Shown: one piece after another, positions 21,611-31,449 of the stretch | Layout of the letters: every line of letters starts with the position of its first letter | Numbering within the stretch: the first letter of the stretch is position 1 | Assembly: GCF_003144095.1 (NCBI RefSeq) | Contig: NZ_NSKH01000018.1 | Span: forward strand, 2,472,137-2,536,136 | Direction of reading: 5' to 3' | Length of the DNA: 64,000 nt | Source of the DNA: Streptomyces sp. ICBB 8177 | GTDB taxonomy: Bacteria; Actinomycetota; Actinomycetes; Streptomycetales; Streptomycetaceae | Notes under the pieces: model-generated | The model's database searches: none | Seen by the model: only the letters and a program-made list of their open reading frames with translations | What the model was told of the DNA's origin: nothing | Made by a program: the position numbers and the translations under genes

Positions 21611-23122
21611 GTGACTGTCACTGACGACCTGGTGTCGTACGAGGACGCGCTCGCGTCGTACGACCCCGTCATGGGCCTTGAGGTCCATGTCGAGCTGGGC
21701 ACCAGGACGAAGATGTTCTGCGGGTGCTCCACCGAACTGGGTGCCGAGCCCAACTCGCAAGTCTGCCCGACCTGTCTGGGGCTGCCCGGCTCGCTGCCGG
21801 TGGTCAACGCGGTCGGCGTGGAGTCGGCGATCAAGATCGGTCTCGCGCTCAACTGCGAGATCGCGCAGTGGTGCCGTTTCGCCCGGAAGAACTACTTCTA
21901 TCCGGACATGCCGAAGAACTTCCAGACCTCGCAGTACGACGAGCCGATCGCCTTCAACGGCTACCTGGACGTCGCGCTGGAGGACGGGGAGGTCTTCCGG
22001 GTCGAGATCGAACGCGCCCACATGGAGGAGGACACCGGCAAGTCCACCCACATCGGTGGCGCGACCGGCCGCATCCACGGCGCCTCGCACTCGCTGCTGG
22101 ACTACAACCGGGCCGGCATCCCGCTCATCGAGATCGTCACCAAGCCGATCGAGGGCGCGGGCGAGCGGGCCCCGGAGGTGGCGCGCGCGTACGTGGCCGA
22201 ACTGCGCGAGCTGATCCGGGCGCTGGGCGTGTCCGAGGCCCGCATGGAGATGGGTCAGATGCGCTGCGACGTCAACCTGTCGCTGCGCCCGCACGGCACC
22301 GAGAAGTTCGGCACCCGCTCGGAGACCAAGAACGTCAACTCGCTGCGGAGCGTGGAGCGCGCGGCGAGGTTCGAGATCCAGCGGCACGCCGCGGTGCTGT
22401 CGACCGGCGGCACGATCGTGCAGGAGACCCGGCACTTCCACGAGGACACCGGCTCCACCACCTCCGGCCGCATCAAGGAGGAGGCGGAGGACTACCGCTA
22501 CTTCCCGGAGCCGGACCTCGTGCCGGTCGCCCCGGCCCGCGAGTGGGTCGAGGAGCTGCGCGCCACGCTGCCGGAACTGCCGCGCCTTCGCCGGGCACGG
22601 CTGCGCGAGGAGTGGGGCATCTCCGACCACGAGATGCAGTCGGTGCTCAACGCCGGCGCGATCGATCTGATCGTGGCGACGGTGGACGCCGGAGCCCCGG
22701 CCGACCAGGCCCGCAAGTGGTGGATGGGCGAGCTGGCCCGCCGTTCCAACGAGGACGGCGTGGAGCTGTCGGCGCTGCCGATCACCCCGGCGCAGGTCGC
22801 CCGGGTCTGCGCGCTGGTGGCCGAGGGCAAGCTCAACGACAAGCTGGCCCGCCAGGTCATCGAGGGCGTGCTCGCCGGTGAGGGCGACCCGGACCAGGTC
22901 GTCGAAAAGCGGGGTCTGGCCGTGGTCTCCGACTCCGGCGCGCTCGGCGCGGCCGTGGACGAGGCCATCGCGGGCAACCCGGGCATCGCCGACAAGATCC
23001 GCGACGGCAAGGTCGCGGCGGCGGGTGCGCTGGTCGGCGCCGTGATGAAGGCCACACGCGGACAGGCGGACGCCGCCCGGGTGCGTGAGCTGATCCTGGA
23101 GAAGCTGGGCGTCCAGGGCTGA
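21611..23122 (+). CDS. gatB: Asp-tRNA(Asn)/Glu-tRNA(Gln) amidotransferase subunit B
   Basis: A 503-residue GatB, the kinase/transamidase subunit that binds misacylated tRNA and activates it. Signature sequences are [18 protein letters not shown] with the zinc cysteines continuing to [27 protein letters not shown] and [11 protein letters not shown]; the C-terminal GatB/YqeY tail domain binds tRNA. GTG 21611 is taken because it precedes the family N terminus by about 20 residues. The operon ends at the terminator at 23187. Confidence 0.97.
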   Translation: MTVTDDLVSYEDALASYDPVMGLEVHVELGTRTKMFCGCSTELGAEPNSQVCPTCLGLPGSLPVVNAVGVESAIKIGLALNCEIAQWCRFARKNYFYPDMPKNFQTSQYDEPIAFNGYLDVALEDGEVFRVEIERAHMEEDTGKSTHIGGATGRIHGASHSLLDYNRAGIPLIEIVTKPIEGAGERAPEVARAYVAELRELIRALGVSEARMEMGQMRCDVNLSLRPHGTEKFGTRSETKNVNSLRSVERAARFEIQRHAAVLSTGGTIVQETRHFHEDTGSTTSGRIKEEAEDYRYFPEPDLVPVAPAREWVEELRATLPELPRLRRARLREEWGISDHEMQSVLNAGAIDLIVATVDAGAPADQARKWWMGELARRSNEDGVELSALPITPAQVARVCALVAEGKLNDKLARQVIEGVLAGEGDPDQVVEKRGLAVVSDSGALGAAVDEAIAGNPGIADKIRDGKVAAAGALVGAVMKATRGQADAARVRELILEKLGVQG

Positions 23123-23186
23123 CCTCGAAGTGCCATCCACGCCGTCACCTGCGCGGGTAAAAACGCCATAAGCGCGACAAAGATCG

Positions 23187-23223
23187 AAAAGCGGCCTTCT
23201 CCGTACGAGAGGGCCGCTTTTTC
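23187..23223 (+). terminator. Intrinsic terminator of the gatCAB operon
   Basis: AAAAGCGGCC at 23187-23196 pairs with GGCCGCTTTT at 23212-23221 around a 15-base loop and runs into a T stretch. This is one of the few classic rho-independent terminators in the window and marks the end of the gat operon. Confidence 0.88.
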
Positions 23224-23407
23224 GTGTTCATGACTAACTATTGCCGATCTGTGATGAAGCCCACGAAAGGCGCAAAGGATCTCCCCGCCCTGTCAGAGTG
23301 GTGCGCTGTACGCGAAGTTCTTTGAGGGCCTTTCCCGCCGAAGGTCGCGCGGCGTTCACCCGCGCGACGCACCGGCGAAAGCTCCGCTCAAGACTGGAAA
23401 GCAGGGT

Positions 23408-25639
23408 ATGGCCCTACTTGCTCGGTGGTGTGTGCGCCGCCGTCTCGTCGTGATCGCGCTGTGGGTCGCCACCTTCTGCGGCCTGACCGCGGCGGCCGTC
23501 GCCACCGGCTCCGCGTACTCCAACACCTACGACGTGCCCGGCACCGAGTCCGGCACCGCCGCCACCTTGATGGCCAAGGCGTTCCCCGGCCGCGCGGGGT
23601 CCAGCGACACCATCGTGTGGCACACCGGCCACGGCACCGTGCGGGCCGCCGCCGTCGAGCAGCGCATGACCGGGGCCCTCGACGAGGTCTCCCACCTGCC
23701 GGGCGTCACCGAGGTCACCGGCCCCTACGGCCACGCCGCCACCCCCGACCCGGCCGCCGGCCAGATCAGCCGCGACGGCCGCACCGCCTACGCGACCATC
23801 ACCTTCGACGCCGACTCAGAACACCTCAGCGCCGCCCAGGTCCAGCGGGTCGTCGACACCGCCAAGGCGGCCGGCACCCACGACCTCCAGGTCGAACTCG
23901 GCGGCGACGCCATCGGCCTGACCCAGAAGACCGGCGGGCAGCTGTCCGAGATCGTCGGCGTCGCGGTGGCCGCCGTCGTGCTCTTCCTGGCCTTCGGCTC
24001 GCTCGCCGCGATGTTCCTGCCGATCGCCTCGGCGGTGGTGGCCGTCGGCACCGCCGTCATGGGCATCGAACTGCTCAGCCACGTCATGACGGTCGCCGAC
24101 TTCGCCCCCATGCTCGGCACCCTCATCGGCCTCGGCGTCGGCATCGACTACGCGCTGTTCATCGTCACCCGGCACCGGCGCGGCCTGCGGCGCGGGCTCA
24201 GCGTCCAGCAGGCCGCCGAGAACGCCGTCGCCACCTCCGGCCGGGCGGTGTGCTTCGCGGGCGGCACCGTCTGCGTCGCCGTGCTGGGCATGTTCATCCT
24301 GCGCCTGAGCTTCCTCAACGGCGTCGCCGTCGCCTCCTCGCTCACCGTCCTGCTCACCGTCGCCGCCTCGGTGACGCTGCTGCCCGCGCTGCTCGGGGTG
24401 ATCGGGACGCGGGCGCTCAGCCGCCGCGAGCGCGCCCGGCTCGCCGAGCACGGCCCGGCGCCCGACGTGCCGACCGGGCTCGCCGCCCGCTGGTCGGCGT
24501 TCGTCGAACGCCATCCCAAGCTGCTGGCGGGCGTCGCGGCGGCCGTGATGCTGGTGCTGGCGCTGCCCACGCTCTCGTTGCACCTGGGCACCTCCGACCA
24601 GGGCAACGACCCGGCCGGCTCGACCACCCGCACCGCCTACGACCTGGTCGCCAAGGGCTTCGGCCCCGGCGTCAACGGCCCGCTCCAGATCGTCGCCGAA
24701 ACGCACGACGCCGCCGGCAAGGTCGCCCTCGCCCACCTGACCGACACCCTGCGCCACACCCCCGGCGTCGCCGACGTCACGACGCCCACCCCCGGCGCCG
24801 GCGGCATCGAGTCGCTCACCGTCGTGCCGACCACCTCACCGCAGTCGCAGGCCACCAGCCGCCTCATCACCCACCTGCGAAGCGACGTCATCCCGCTCGC
24901 CGAGCACGGCACCTCGCTGCGCGTCCACGTCGGCGGTGTCACCGCGGCCTACGACGACTTCGCGGGCGTCATCCTCGGCAAACTGCCGCTGTTCGTCGGC
25001 GTGGTGATCGCCCTGGGCGGCACCCTGCTGCTGCTCGCGTTCCGCAGCCTCGGCATCCCGCTGAAGGCCGCCGTGATGAACGTCGCCGCCGTGGCGTCCT
25101 CGTTCGGCGTGGTCGTCGCGATCTTCCAGTGGGGCTGGGGCAGCGAACTGATGGGCCTGGGCCGCGCCGGGCCGATCGAGCCGTTCCTGCCGGTCATCAT
25201 GGTCTCGGTGCTCTTCGGGCTCTCCATGGACTACCAGGTCTTCCTGGTCTCCCGGATGTACGAGGAGTGGCTGGAGACCCGCGACAACCGCCGGGCGGTG
25301 CGCGTCGGCCTCGCCGAGACCAGCCGGGTCATCAACTCCGCGGCCGTCATCATGATCTCCGTCTTCCTCGCCTTCGTGCTCAGCGGCGACCGGGTGATCG
25401 CGATGTTCGGCATCGGCCTGGCGACCGCCGTCGCGCTGGACGCGTTCGTGCTGCGCACGCTGCTGGTGCCGGCCCTGATGCACCTGCTCGGCGGCGCCAA
25501 CTGGTGGCTGCCCGGCTGGCTCGAGCGCAGGCTGCCGCGCCTGAGCATCGAACCACCCGGCACTGAGGCGGTCACGATGCTGCCTAAGGTGCCCGCGCCC
25601 CGGGTCGGCGAGCTGCCTAAGGCCCCCGACCCGCACTAG
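23408..25639 (+). CDS. MMPL/RND-family transporter
   Basis: A 743-residue membrane protein with two MMPL halves. Each half has one transmembrane segment, a large extracytoplasmic loop and a cluster of five helices. Motifs include GLGVGIDYALFIVTRHR in the first half and FGLSMDYQVFLVSRMYEEW in the second, which are the conserved proton-relay aspartate-tyrosine sites. Related proteins export lipids, siderophores or drugs. Start ATG 23408. It stands alone behind the gat terminator, so substrate cannot be guessed from neighbours. Confidence 0.93.
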   Translation: MALLARWCVRRRLVVIALWVATFCGLTAAAVATGSAYSNTYDVPGTESGTAATLMAKAFPGRAGSSDTIVWHTGHGTVRAAAVEQRMTGALDEVSHLPGVTEVTGPYGHAATPDPAAGQISRDGRTAYATITFDADSEHLSAAQVQRVVDTAKAAGTHDLQVELGGDAIGLTQKTGGQLSEIVGVAVAAVVLFLAFGSLAAMFLPIASAVVAVGTAVMGIELLSHVMTVADFAPMLGTLIGLGVGIDYALFIVTRHRRGLRRGLSVQQAAENAVATSGRAVCFAGGTVCVAVLGMFILRLSFLNGVAVASSLTVLLTVAASVTLLPALLGVIGTRALSRRERARLAEHGPAPDVPTGLAARWSAFVERHPKLLAGVAAAVMLVLALPTLSLHLGTSDQGNDPAGSTTRTAYDLVAKGFGPGVNGPLQIVAETHDAAGKVALAHLTDTLRHTPGVADVTTPTPGAGGIESLTVVPTTSPQSQATSRLITHLRSDVIPLAEHGTSLRVHVGGVTAAYDDFAGVILGKLPLFVGVVIALGGTLLLLAFRSLGIPLKAAVMNVAAVASSFGVVVAIFQWGWGSELMGLGRAGPIEPFLPVIMVSVLFGLSMDYQVFLVSRMYEEWLETRDNRRAVRVGLAETSRVINSAAVIMISVFLAFVLSGDRVIAMFGIGLATAVALDAFVLRTLLVPALMHLLGGANWWLPGWLERRLPRLSIEPPGTEAVTMLPKVPAPRVGELPKAPDPH

Positions 25640-25778
25640 CCGCCCCGCCTAAGGGGCACGACCGAACGGAGATCGGGCAGTCGCCCGATGCGGCGCACCC
25701 CCCTGGGGAACGAGTCTTGAGGCAGTCGGGAACACCGGTTCCCGGCCGTCACGCGACGCCGTCTTCCCAGGGGGAACC

Positions 25779-26015
25779 ATGTACTACCACGAGGCCCAGC
25801 TGCGCTACCGCGAGTCCGAGCTGCGCGCGGCCGCCGAACGGGCCCGGATGCTCCACGAGGCCGTGAACGCCGACTACGAGGTGGAGGCCGAATCCGCCCA
25901 GGGTCCGCGGGCCGCCAAGTCCCGCCGCCGCGGCGGCGGTTCACAGCACCACGGCCGGGCGTCGGGGGACTCGGCCGTGGCCCGGTTGCGGTCCAGACTG
26001 CGGATCGCCGCCTGA
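25779..26015 (+). CDS. Small charged hypothetical protein
   Basis: A 78-residue protein with a helical, Glu/Arg-rich N-terminal half (YYHEAQLRYRESELRAAAER) that could form a coiled coil and an Arg-rich C-terminal half. Start ATG 25779 is preceded by CAGGGGGAACC. In the 139 bases before it is a palindrome GGGAAC-ACCG-GTTCCC near 25727. It lies just before the large LuxR regulator gene and may be co-transcribed. Function unknown. Confidence 0.6.
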   Translation: MYYHEAQLRYRESELRAAAERARMLHEAVNADYEVEAESAQGPRAAKSRRRGGGSQHHGRASGDSAVARLRSRLRIAA

Positions 26016-26098
26016 GGCGGGTGAGCGCTGTGACGGTGACCGTCGTGGACATGCCTGGACCTGCCGCGTTGTCCGACCCCTGTGGGATGCTCGGACCT

Positions 26099-29000
26099 GT
26101 GCAGACCCAGTCCGTGTCCCCGGTGTTCGTCGGTCGCGCGGCCGAACTGACCGCGCTTGAGACAGCGCTCGCCCGTGCCACCGCCGGCGAGCCGCAGGCC
26201 GTGCTCGTCGGCGGCGAGGCCGGGGTGGGCAAGACCCGGCTCGTCGAGGAGTTCCTGTCCGGCGCCTGCCGGTCCGGGGCGGTCGTCGCGGTCGGCGGCT
26301 GCGTCGAAGTCGGCGCGGACGGGCTGCCGTTCGCGCCCGTCGCCACCGCGCTGCGCGCCCTGCACCGCAGGCTCGGCGACGAACTGGCCCGCGCCGCCGC
26401 CGGACAGGAAGGCGAACTCGCCCGCCTGCTCCCGGAGCTGGGGGAGACCACCCGCGAGGCGCACGACCAGGAGGGCAGGGCCCGGCTGTTCGAGCTGACC
26501 GCCCGCCTGCTGGAGCGGCTGGCCGCCGAACGCACCCTGATCCTCGCCATCGAGGACCTGCACTGGGCCGACAGCTCCACCCGCGAACTGCTCGCCTACC
26601 TCTTCCGCTCGCTGGACGCCGCCCGGCTGGTCATCGTCGCCACCTACCGTTCCGACGACATCCACCGCCGCCACCCGCTGCGCCCCTTCCTCGCCGAACT
26701 CGACCGGATGCGCACCGTGCTGCGCGTCGAACTCGACCGCTTCAACCGCGACGAGGTGCACGCGCAGATAACAGGCATCCAGGGCGCCCCACCGGACAGC
26801 GCCCTGGTCGACCGGGTCTTCGCCCGCTCCGAGGGCAACGCGTTCTTCGTCGAGGAACTCGCGTGCAGCATCGCCCAGGGCTGCCGCACCGGACTGAGCG
26901 AATCGCTGCGCGACCTGCTGCTGGTACGCGTCGAGGCGCTGCCGCCCGACGCCCAGCGCGTCGCCCGCATCCTGGCCGAGGGCGGCTCCGAGGTGGAGTA
27001 CGCGCTGCTCGCCAAGGTCACCGGGCTCGGAGAGGACGACCTGATCGAGGCGCTGCGCGGCGCGGTCGGCGCCAACATCCTGCTGCCCACCGCGGACGGC
27101 GACGGCTACCGCTTCCGGCACGCTCTGGTGCGCGAGGCGGTCGTCGACGACCTGCTCCCCGGCGAGCGCTCCCGTCTCAACCGCCGCTACGCGGAAGCCC
27201 TGGAGGCCGACCCCGCGCTGGTGCGCTCCGCCGAGCGCGCGGCGCGGCTGGCCAGCTACTGGTACCACGCGCACGACCCCGCCAAGGCGCTGCCCGCGGT
27301 GCTCGCCGCCGCCGTCGAGGCACGGCGGCGGTACGCGTACGCCGAGCAACTGCGCCTGCTGGAGCGGGCGTTGGAGCTGTGGGAAGAGGCTCCGAGGGAA
27401 CTGCGGGAGTCCCAGGACCCGTTCGACTACGGCCTGGACGTCTACCCGGCGTGCGGCGGGGCCGACGAGGGCCCCAGCTTCACCGACCTGCTCGCCGAGA
27501 CGGTCGTCGCCGCGTACCTGGCCGGTCGCCGCGAGCGGTCCCTGGCCATCAGCAAGCGCGCCCTGCGCCTGCTCGACGACGGCCGCGACCCGCTGCGGGC
27601 GGCCTGGTTCTGGACGCAGCGCTCCCGGGTGATGGAGGGACTCGGCCGCGGTGACGGCTGGGCGGAGCTGAGCCGCGCCCAGGAGCTGGTCCGCGGGCTG
27701 CCGCCGTCCGCCGTGCACGCGGAGGTGCTCGCGCTGGTCGCCGGCTGGGGCATGATCCATCAGCCGGGCCCCGACGCCTACGCGACCGCCGAGCGCGCCG
27801 TGGAACTCGCCCGCCTCGTCGGAGCCGAGGGCATCGAGCTGCACGCCCGGCTCACCCTCGGCACCCTCATGGTCGACTCCGGGGACGTCGAGGGCGGCCT
27901 CGCCGAGATGGCCGCCGTGTGCGCCAGGGTCGTCGAACTCGGCACCGTGAGCGTGCTGGGCCGCTGCCACGTGAACTACGCCTCCGCACTGGAGTCGGTG
28001 GGCAGATCGGCGCAGGCCGTGGAAGTGGCCACCGAGGGCATCGCCGTGCACAAGCGGTTCGGGTTGGTCGAGTCCCTCGCGTGGGCCTACTCGAACAAGG
28101 CCGATTCGCTGTTCGCGCTGGGACGCTGGGACGAGGCCGAGGAGTTCGCGACCAAGGCCATGCGGCTGGCCACCAACGTGATGCCCCGGGCGAGCGTCCA
28201 CTTCCTGCTCGCCGACATCGCCTTCGGTCGCGGCGAACTCGACCGTGCGGAGGCGCAGTTGGCGGCCCTGCGCGAGGACGAGGAGAAGAACGGCACGCGG
28301 CCGGAGCACGCCGTGTGGAGCTCCCGCCTGGCCATCGCGCTCGCCGGCGCCCGCGGCAGGATCGCGCAGGCGCGCGAGACGCTGGGCCGGGTGGTGGAGC
28401 GGGGTTTCCCGTCCGGGGGGCACCGCTACGCCTGGCCGTTGCTGCTGGCCGCCGCCACCGCCGAGGCGGACGCGCGCGGACTGCCGGGGGCCGAGGAGGG
28501 GCGGGACGCCGTGCTGCGGCGGATCGCCAAGGCGGCGCGGGCGCTGCCGCAGCCGGTCGCGCTGTGGCGGGCGTACGGGCTGCTGGTCGAGGCCGAACTG
28601 CGCCGGGCCGACGGCCGCGACCGGGTGGCGGACTGGGCCGCGGCGGCTGCCGCGTTCGAACCGCTGGAACGCCCCCACCTGCTGGCGACCGCCCGCCACC
28701 ACTGGGCGCGGGCGCTGCTCGCCGACGACCAGGCGGCGCGCGACCTCGCCGGGCGGTTGCTGGCGCAGGCGCACGAGAGCGCGGAGCGCCTGGGCGCCCG
28801 ACCGCTGCGCGAGGCGGTCGAACTCCTCGCCCGGCGCGCACGCCTGCCGCTGGGGCGGATCCCGCAGGCCCCGGCGGAGGATCTGGGCCTCACCCCGCGC
28901 GAACGCGACGTCCTGCGCCTGGTCGCGGCCGGCCACAGCAACCGGCGGATAGCGGAGGAGCTGTTCATCTCCCCGAAGACGGCGAGCGTCCACGTCTCCA

Positions 29001-29101
29001 ACATCCTGGCCAAGCTGGGCGTCTCAGGCCGAGGAGAGGCGGCGGCCCTGGCGCACCGCCTGGCCCTCTTCCCTGACGTGGAACGAGCGGCGGCGGGCTG
29101 A
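26099..29101 (+). CDS. Large ATP-binding LuxR-type regulator (LAL/MalT-like)
   Basis: About 1000 residues. An N-terminal AAA/STAND ATPase has Walker A GGEAGVGKTRL at about residues 38-48 and Walker B LILAIEDLHWAD. A long TPR-like alpha-helical sensor follows, then a C-terminal LuxR HTH beginning LTPRERDVLRLVAAGHSN near residue 930. Such proteins are inducer-dependent activators. I favour GTG 26099, which begins VQTQSVSPVFVGRAAEL right before the conserved domain and lies seven bases after GATGCT; GTG 26021 or 26030 would add up to 26 residues of unconvincing sequence. No obvious target operon; it could control the neighbouring MMPL exporter. Confidence 0.88.
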   Translation: MQTQSVSPVFVGRAAELTALETALARATAGEPQAVLVGGEAGVGKTRLVEEFLSGACRSGAVVAVGGCVEVGADGLPFAPVATALRALHRRLGDELARAAAGQEGELARLLPELGETTREAHDQEGRARLFELTARLLERLAAERTLILAIEDLHWADSSTRELLAYLFRSLDAARLVIVATYRSDDIHRRHPLRPFLAELDRMRTVLRVELDRFNRDEVHAQITGIQGAPPDSALVDRVFARSEGNAFFVEELACSIAQGCRTGLSESLRDLLLVRVEALPPDAQRVARILAEGGSEVEYALLAKVTGLGEDDLIEALRGAVGANILLPTADGDGYRFRHALVREAVVDDLLPGERSRLNRRYAEALEADPALVRSAERAARLASYWYHAHDPAKALPAVLAAAVEARRRYAYAEQLRLLERALELWEEAPRELRESQDPFDYGLDVYPACGGADEGPSFTDLLAETVVAAYLAGRRERSLAISKRALRLLDDGRDPLRAAWFWTQRSRVMEGLGRGDGWAELSRAQELVRGLPPSAVHAEVLALVAGWGMIHQPGPDAYATAERAVELARLVGAEGIELHARLTLGTLMVDSGDVEGGLAEMAAVCARVVELGTVSVLGRCHVNYASALESVGRSAQAVEVATEGIAVHKRFGLVESLAWAYSNKADSLFALGRWDEAEEFATKAMRLATNVMPRASVHFLLADIAFGRGELDRAEAQLAALREDEEKNGTRPEHAVWSSRLAIALAGARGRIAQARETLGRVVERGFPSGGHRYAWPLLLAAATAEADARGLPGAEEGRDAVLRRIAKAARALPQPVALWRAYGLLVEAELRRADGRDRVADWAAAAAAFEPLERPHLLATARHHWARALLADDQAARDLAGRLLAQAHESAERLGARPLREAVELLARRARLPLGRIPQAPAEDLGLTPRERDVLRLVAAGHSNRRIAEELFISPKTASVHVSNILAKLGVSGRGEAAALAHRLALFPDVERAAAG

Positions 29102-29160
29102 TCGCGCGGTTCCGCGGCGGCGCAGACGTGACACTCCGCAGCACAGGACCCGTCGCGCGA

Positions 29161-30162
29161 TCAATCCCACGACCCCCGTGCCGAAGGCAGCCCCGCCAGC
29201 TCCCGCACGTCCTCCTCCGTCAGCCGCACCCGCGCGGCCCCCGCGTTCTCCACCGCCCACCGCTCCCGCTTCGCGCCCGGCACCGGGATCACGTGCGGGC
29301 CCCGCGCGAGGACCCAGGCCAGCGCGATCTGGGCCGGCGTCGCGCCGTGCCGTTCCGCGACGCGGCGCAGGCCGACCACGATCGACTGGTTGGCGGCCAT
29401 CATCTCCGCCGTGAAGCGCGGGTGCCGCGCCCGTACGTCGTCCTGCTCGAAGCCCTGCCCCGGCGTCAGCGTCCCGGTGAGGAAACCGTTCCCCAGAGGC
29501 ATCGCCGCCAGGAAGCCGACGCCGCGCGCCGCGCACCACGGCAGCAGGGCCGCCGCGGCCCCCGGCGCCCACACCGACAGCTCCGCCTGCACGCACGAGA
29601 CCGGGAACACCTGCTGCGCGCGCTCCAGCTGACGCAGGGCCTGCGCATACGGGGCGGACGCGGTCCTGCGGCCGCGGCCCGCGCCGCCCGGCTCCAGGAC
29701 GCACAGCCCGAGCGCGCGCACCTTGCCCGCGGCGACCAGTTCGGCCATCGCGCCCCAGGTCTCCTCGACCGGCACCTCCGGGTCGACGCGGTGCAGCTGG
29801 TACAGGTCGATCACGTCGGTCTGCAACCGCCGCAGCGACGCGTCGCACGCCCTTCTCACGTAGCCGGGACGGCCGTTGGCCACGAGATGCTGCTCGCCGA
29901 CGAGCAGCCCGCACTTGGTGGCGACGAACGCCTCCTCGCGCCGCTCCTTCAACACCCGCCCCAGCAGCAGCTCGTTGGTGAACGGCCCGTACATGTCGGC
30001 GGTGTCCAGCAGCGTCACGCCCGCGTCCAGCGCCGCGTGCACGGCGCGCAGCGACCGCTCGCCGTCCCGCTGCGAGGCGGTGTAGGCCCAGCTCATCGGC
30101 ATGCAGCCCAGTCCCACCGCGCCCACTTCGAGAGCGGACGCACCGATCGTCCTGCGCTCCAC
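29161..30162 (-). CDS. Aldo/keto reductase
   Basis: A 333-residue AKR. The catalytic tetrad is visible as Asp in LLDTADMYGPFTNE with Tyr from the same motif, Lys in AFVATKCGLL and His in DLYQLHRVDPEVP. The NADPH-binding C terminus contains VIPVPGAKRERWAVEN. Start is GTG 30162 with AGGAGG 12 bases upstream, because ERRTIGASALEVGAVGLGCM is the family N terminus. Divergent from the 2-hydroxyacid dehydrogenase. Substrate unknown. Confidence 0.9.
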   Translation of the reverse strand: MERRTIGASALEVGAVGLGCMPMSWAYTASQRDGERSLRAVHAALDAGVTLLDTADMYGPFTNELLLGRVLKERREEAFVATKCGLLVGEQHLVANGRPGYVRRACDASLRRLQTDVIDLYQLHRVDPEVPVEETWGAMAELVAAGKVRALGLCVLEPGGAGRGRRTASAPYAQALRQLERAQQVFPVSCVQAELSVWAPGAAAALLPWCAARGVGFLAAMPLGNGFLTGTLTPGQGFEQDDVRARHPRFTAEMMAANQSIVVGLRRVAERHGATPAQIALAWVLARGPHVIPVPGAKRERWAVENAGAARVRLTEEDVRELAGLPSARGSWD

Positions 30163-30270
30163 CTGGCCTTGCCTCCTCGCATCCCCCCGCACCCGCCGGA
30201 CCACGGTAACGCCCCGCCACGACACCCCCGTCCCCGGCGCCGACCCCCGCCCCTGGCTTAGCCTCGCCTC

Positions 30271-31227
30271 ATGGCCGACTCCACCGCTGACACCGCGCCC
30301 GACCAGCACCCGACGGTCTGGCTGCCCATCCCGCCCGACCGCCTGCCGGGGCTGCCCGAAGGGCCCGAGTACCTCCACTGGGACGGCGAGGGCGACTTCC
30401 CCGGCGACCCCGTCGGCGTCGACTTCTACGTGCCGCCGTACATGAAGCCCCCGCAGGTGGTCACGCGCCCGCTGCGCCACGGCGCACGCCCGCGCGTGGT
30501 CCAGACGCTCACCGCGGGTGTCGACAACGTCCTCGACGCGATCCCGCCCGGCACGGTGCTGTGCAACGCCCGCGGCGTCCACGAGGCGAGCACCGCGGAA
30601 CTCGCCCTCACTCTCACCCTGGCCTCGCTGCGCGCCATCCCGCGCTTCGTGCGCGGCCAGGACGCGGAGCGCTGGTACGCGGGCGTCTACCCGGCGCTCG
30701 CCGACCGCACGGTGCTGATCGTCGGCTACGGGGCGATCGGCGCGGCGGTCGAGGACCGGCTCACGCCGTTCGAGTGCGCCGTCGTACGGGTGGCGCGCAC
30801 GGCGCGCGAGACGTCCAGGGGAGTGGTGCACGCCATCGCCGAGCTACCCCAACTGCTTCCGCACGCCGATGTGGTGATCCTCACGACCCCGCTCACCGAC
30901 GCCACCCGCCACCTGGTGGACGCCGGCTTCCTGGCCCGCATGAAGGACGGCGCGCTGCTGGTCAACGTGGCTCGCGGACCGGTGGTGGAGACCAAGTCCC
31001 TGCTGGCCGAGCTGGAGTCGGGCCGGCTGCGCGCCGCGCTGGACGTCACCGATCCCGAACCGCTTCCGCCCGGCCACCCGCTCTGGCACGCGCCGGGCGT
31101 GCTGATCAGCCCGCACGTCGGCGGCAGCACCTCCGCCTTCCAGCCGCGCGCCGAGCGCCTGATCCGCGCCCAGCTGCGGCGATTCACCACCGGAGAGCCG
31201 CTGGAGAACGTCGTCACGACCGGGTGA
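30271..31227 (+). CDS. D-isomer-specific 2-hydroxyacid dehydrogenase
   Basis: A 318-residue NAD-dependent dehydrogenase. The dinucleotide motif is VLIVGYGAIGAAVEDRL; catalytic Arg is in LVNVARGPVVE, Glu in VTDPEPLPP and His in ISPHVGGSTS. The catalytic set is complete, so it should be active on a 2-oxo/2-hydroxy acid that cannot be named. ATG 30271 lies six bases after TAGCCT (30259-30264), a leaderless arrangement. Divergent from the aldo/keto reductase. Confidence 0.92.
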   Translation: MADSTADTAPDQHPTVWLPIPPDRLPGLPEGPEYLHWDGEGDFPGDPVGVDFYVPPYMKPPQVVTRPLRHGARPRVVQTLTAGVDNVLDAIPPGTVLCNARGVHEASTAELALTLTLASLRAIPRFVRGQDAERWYAGVYPALADRTVLIVGYGAIGAAVEDRLTPFECAVVRVARTARETSRGVVHAIAELPQLLPHADVVILTTPLTDATRHLVDAGFLARMKDGALLVNVARGPVVETKSLLAELESGRLRAALDVTDPEPLPPGHPLWHAPGVLISPHVGGSTSAFQPRAERLIRAQLRRFTTGEPLENVVTTG

Positions 31228-31292
31228 GCGCCCCCTCGAACTCACCCACAGGCGCCGAACGAACGCGCTCCGCAACCGCCATCATCCGCCCG

Positions 31293-31305
31293 GTTACGCT
31301 CAGTA
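31293..31305. promoter_or_regulatory. Possible BldD box upstream of cdgC-like gene
   Basis: TTACGCTCAGTAC resembles the BldD operator form TNACNCNNNGTNA, missing only the last A. BldD, whose co-repressor is c-di-GMP, is known to control several c-di-GMP enzyme genes in Streptomyces. It lies about 150 bases before the coding start. Match made by eye only. Confidence 0.4.
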
Positions 31306-31449
31306 CAGCTGCTATGTCCCTGTGTGACCGCTCTGGTGTATCGTCCCGAGCGGGGGTGCGTCGACCGGACCGCTAACGGCCGTCGACCACCGGATGAAGA
31401 GTCTGGAGAGCCCGGGCGGGACGCCGGTCCGGCCCAGGGCGCGAGGGGG

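Noticed and set aside
25874..28993. A 1039-codon open frame on the minus strand opposite the LuxR regulator
   Set aside because: Composition (many R, G, H and Q, with no domain) is that of antisense to an Ala/Leu/Glu-rich helical protein; the plus-strand protein has Walker and HTH motifs.
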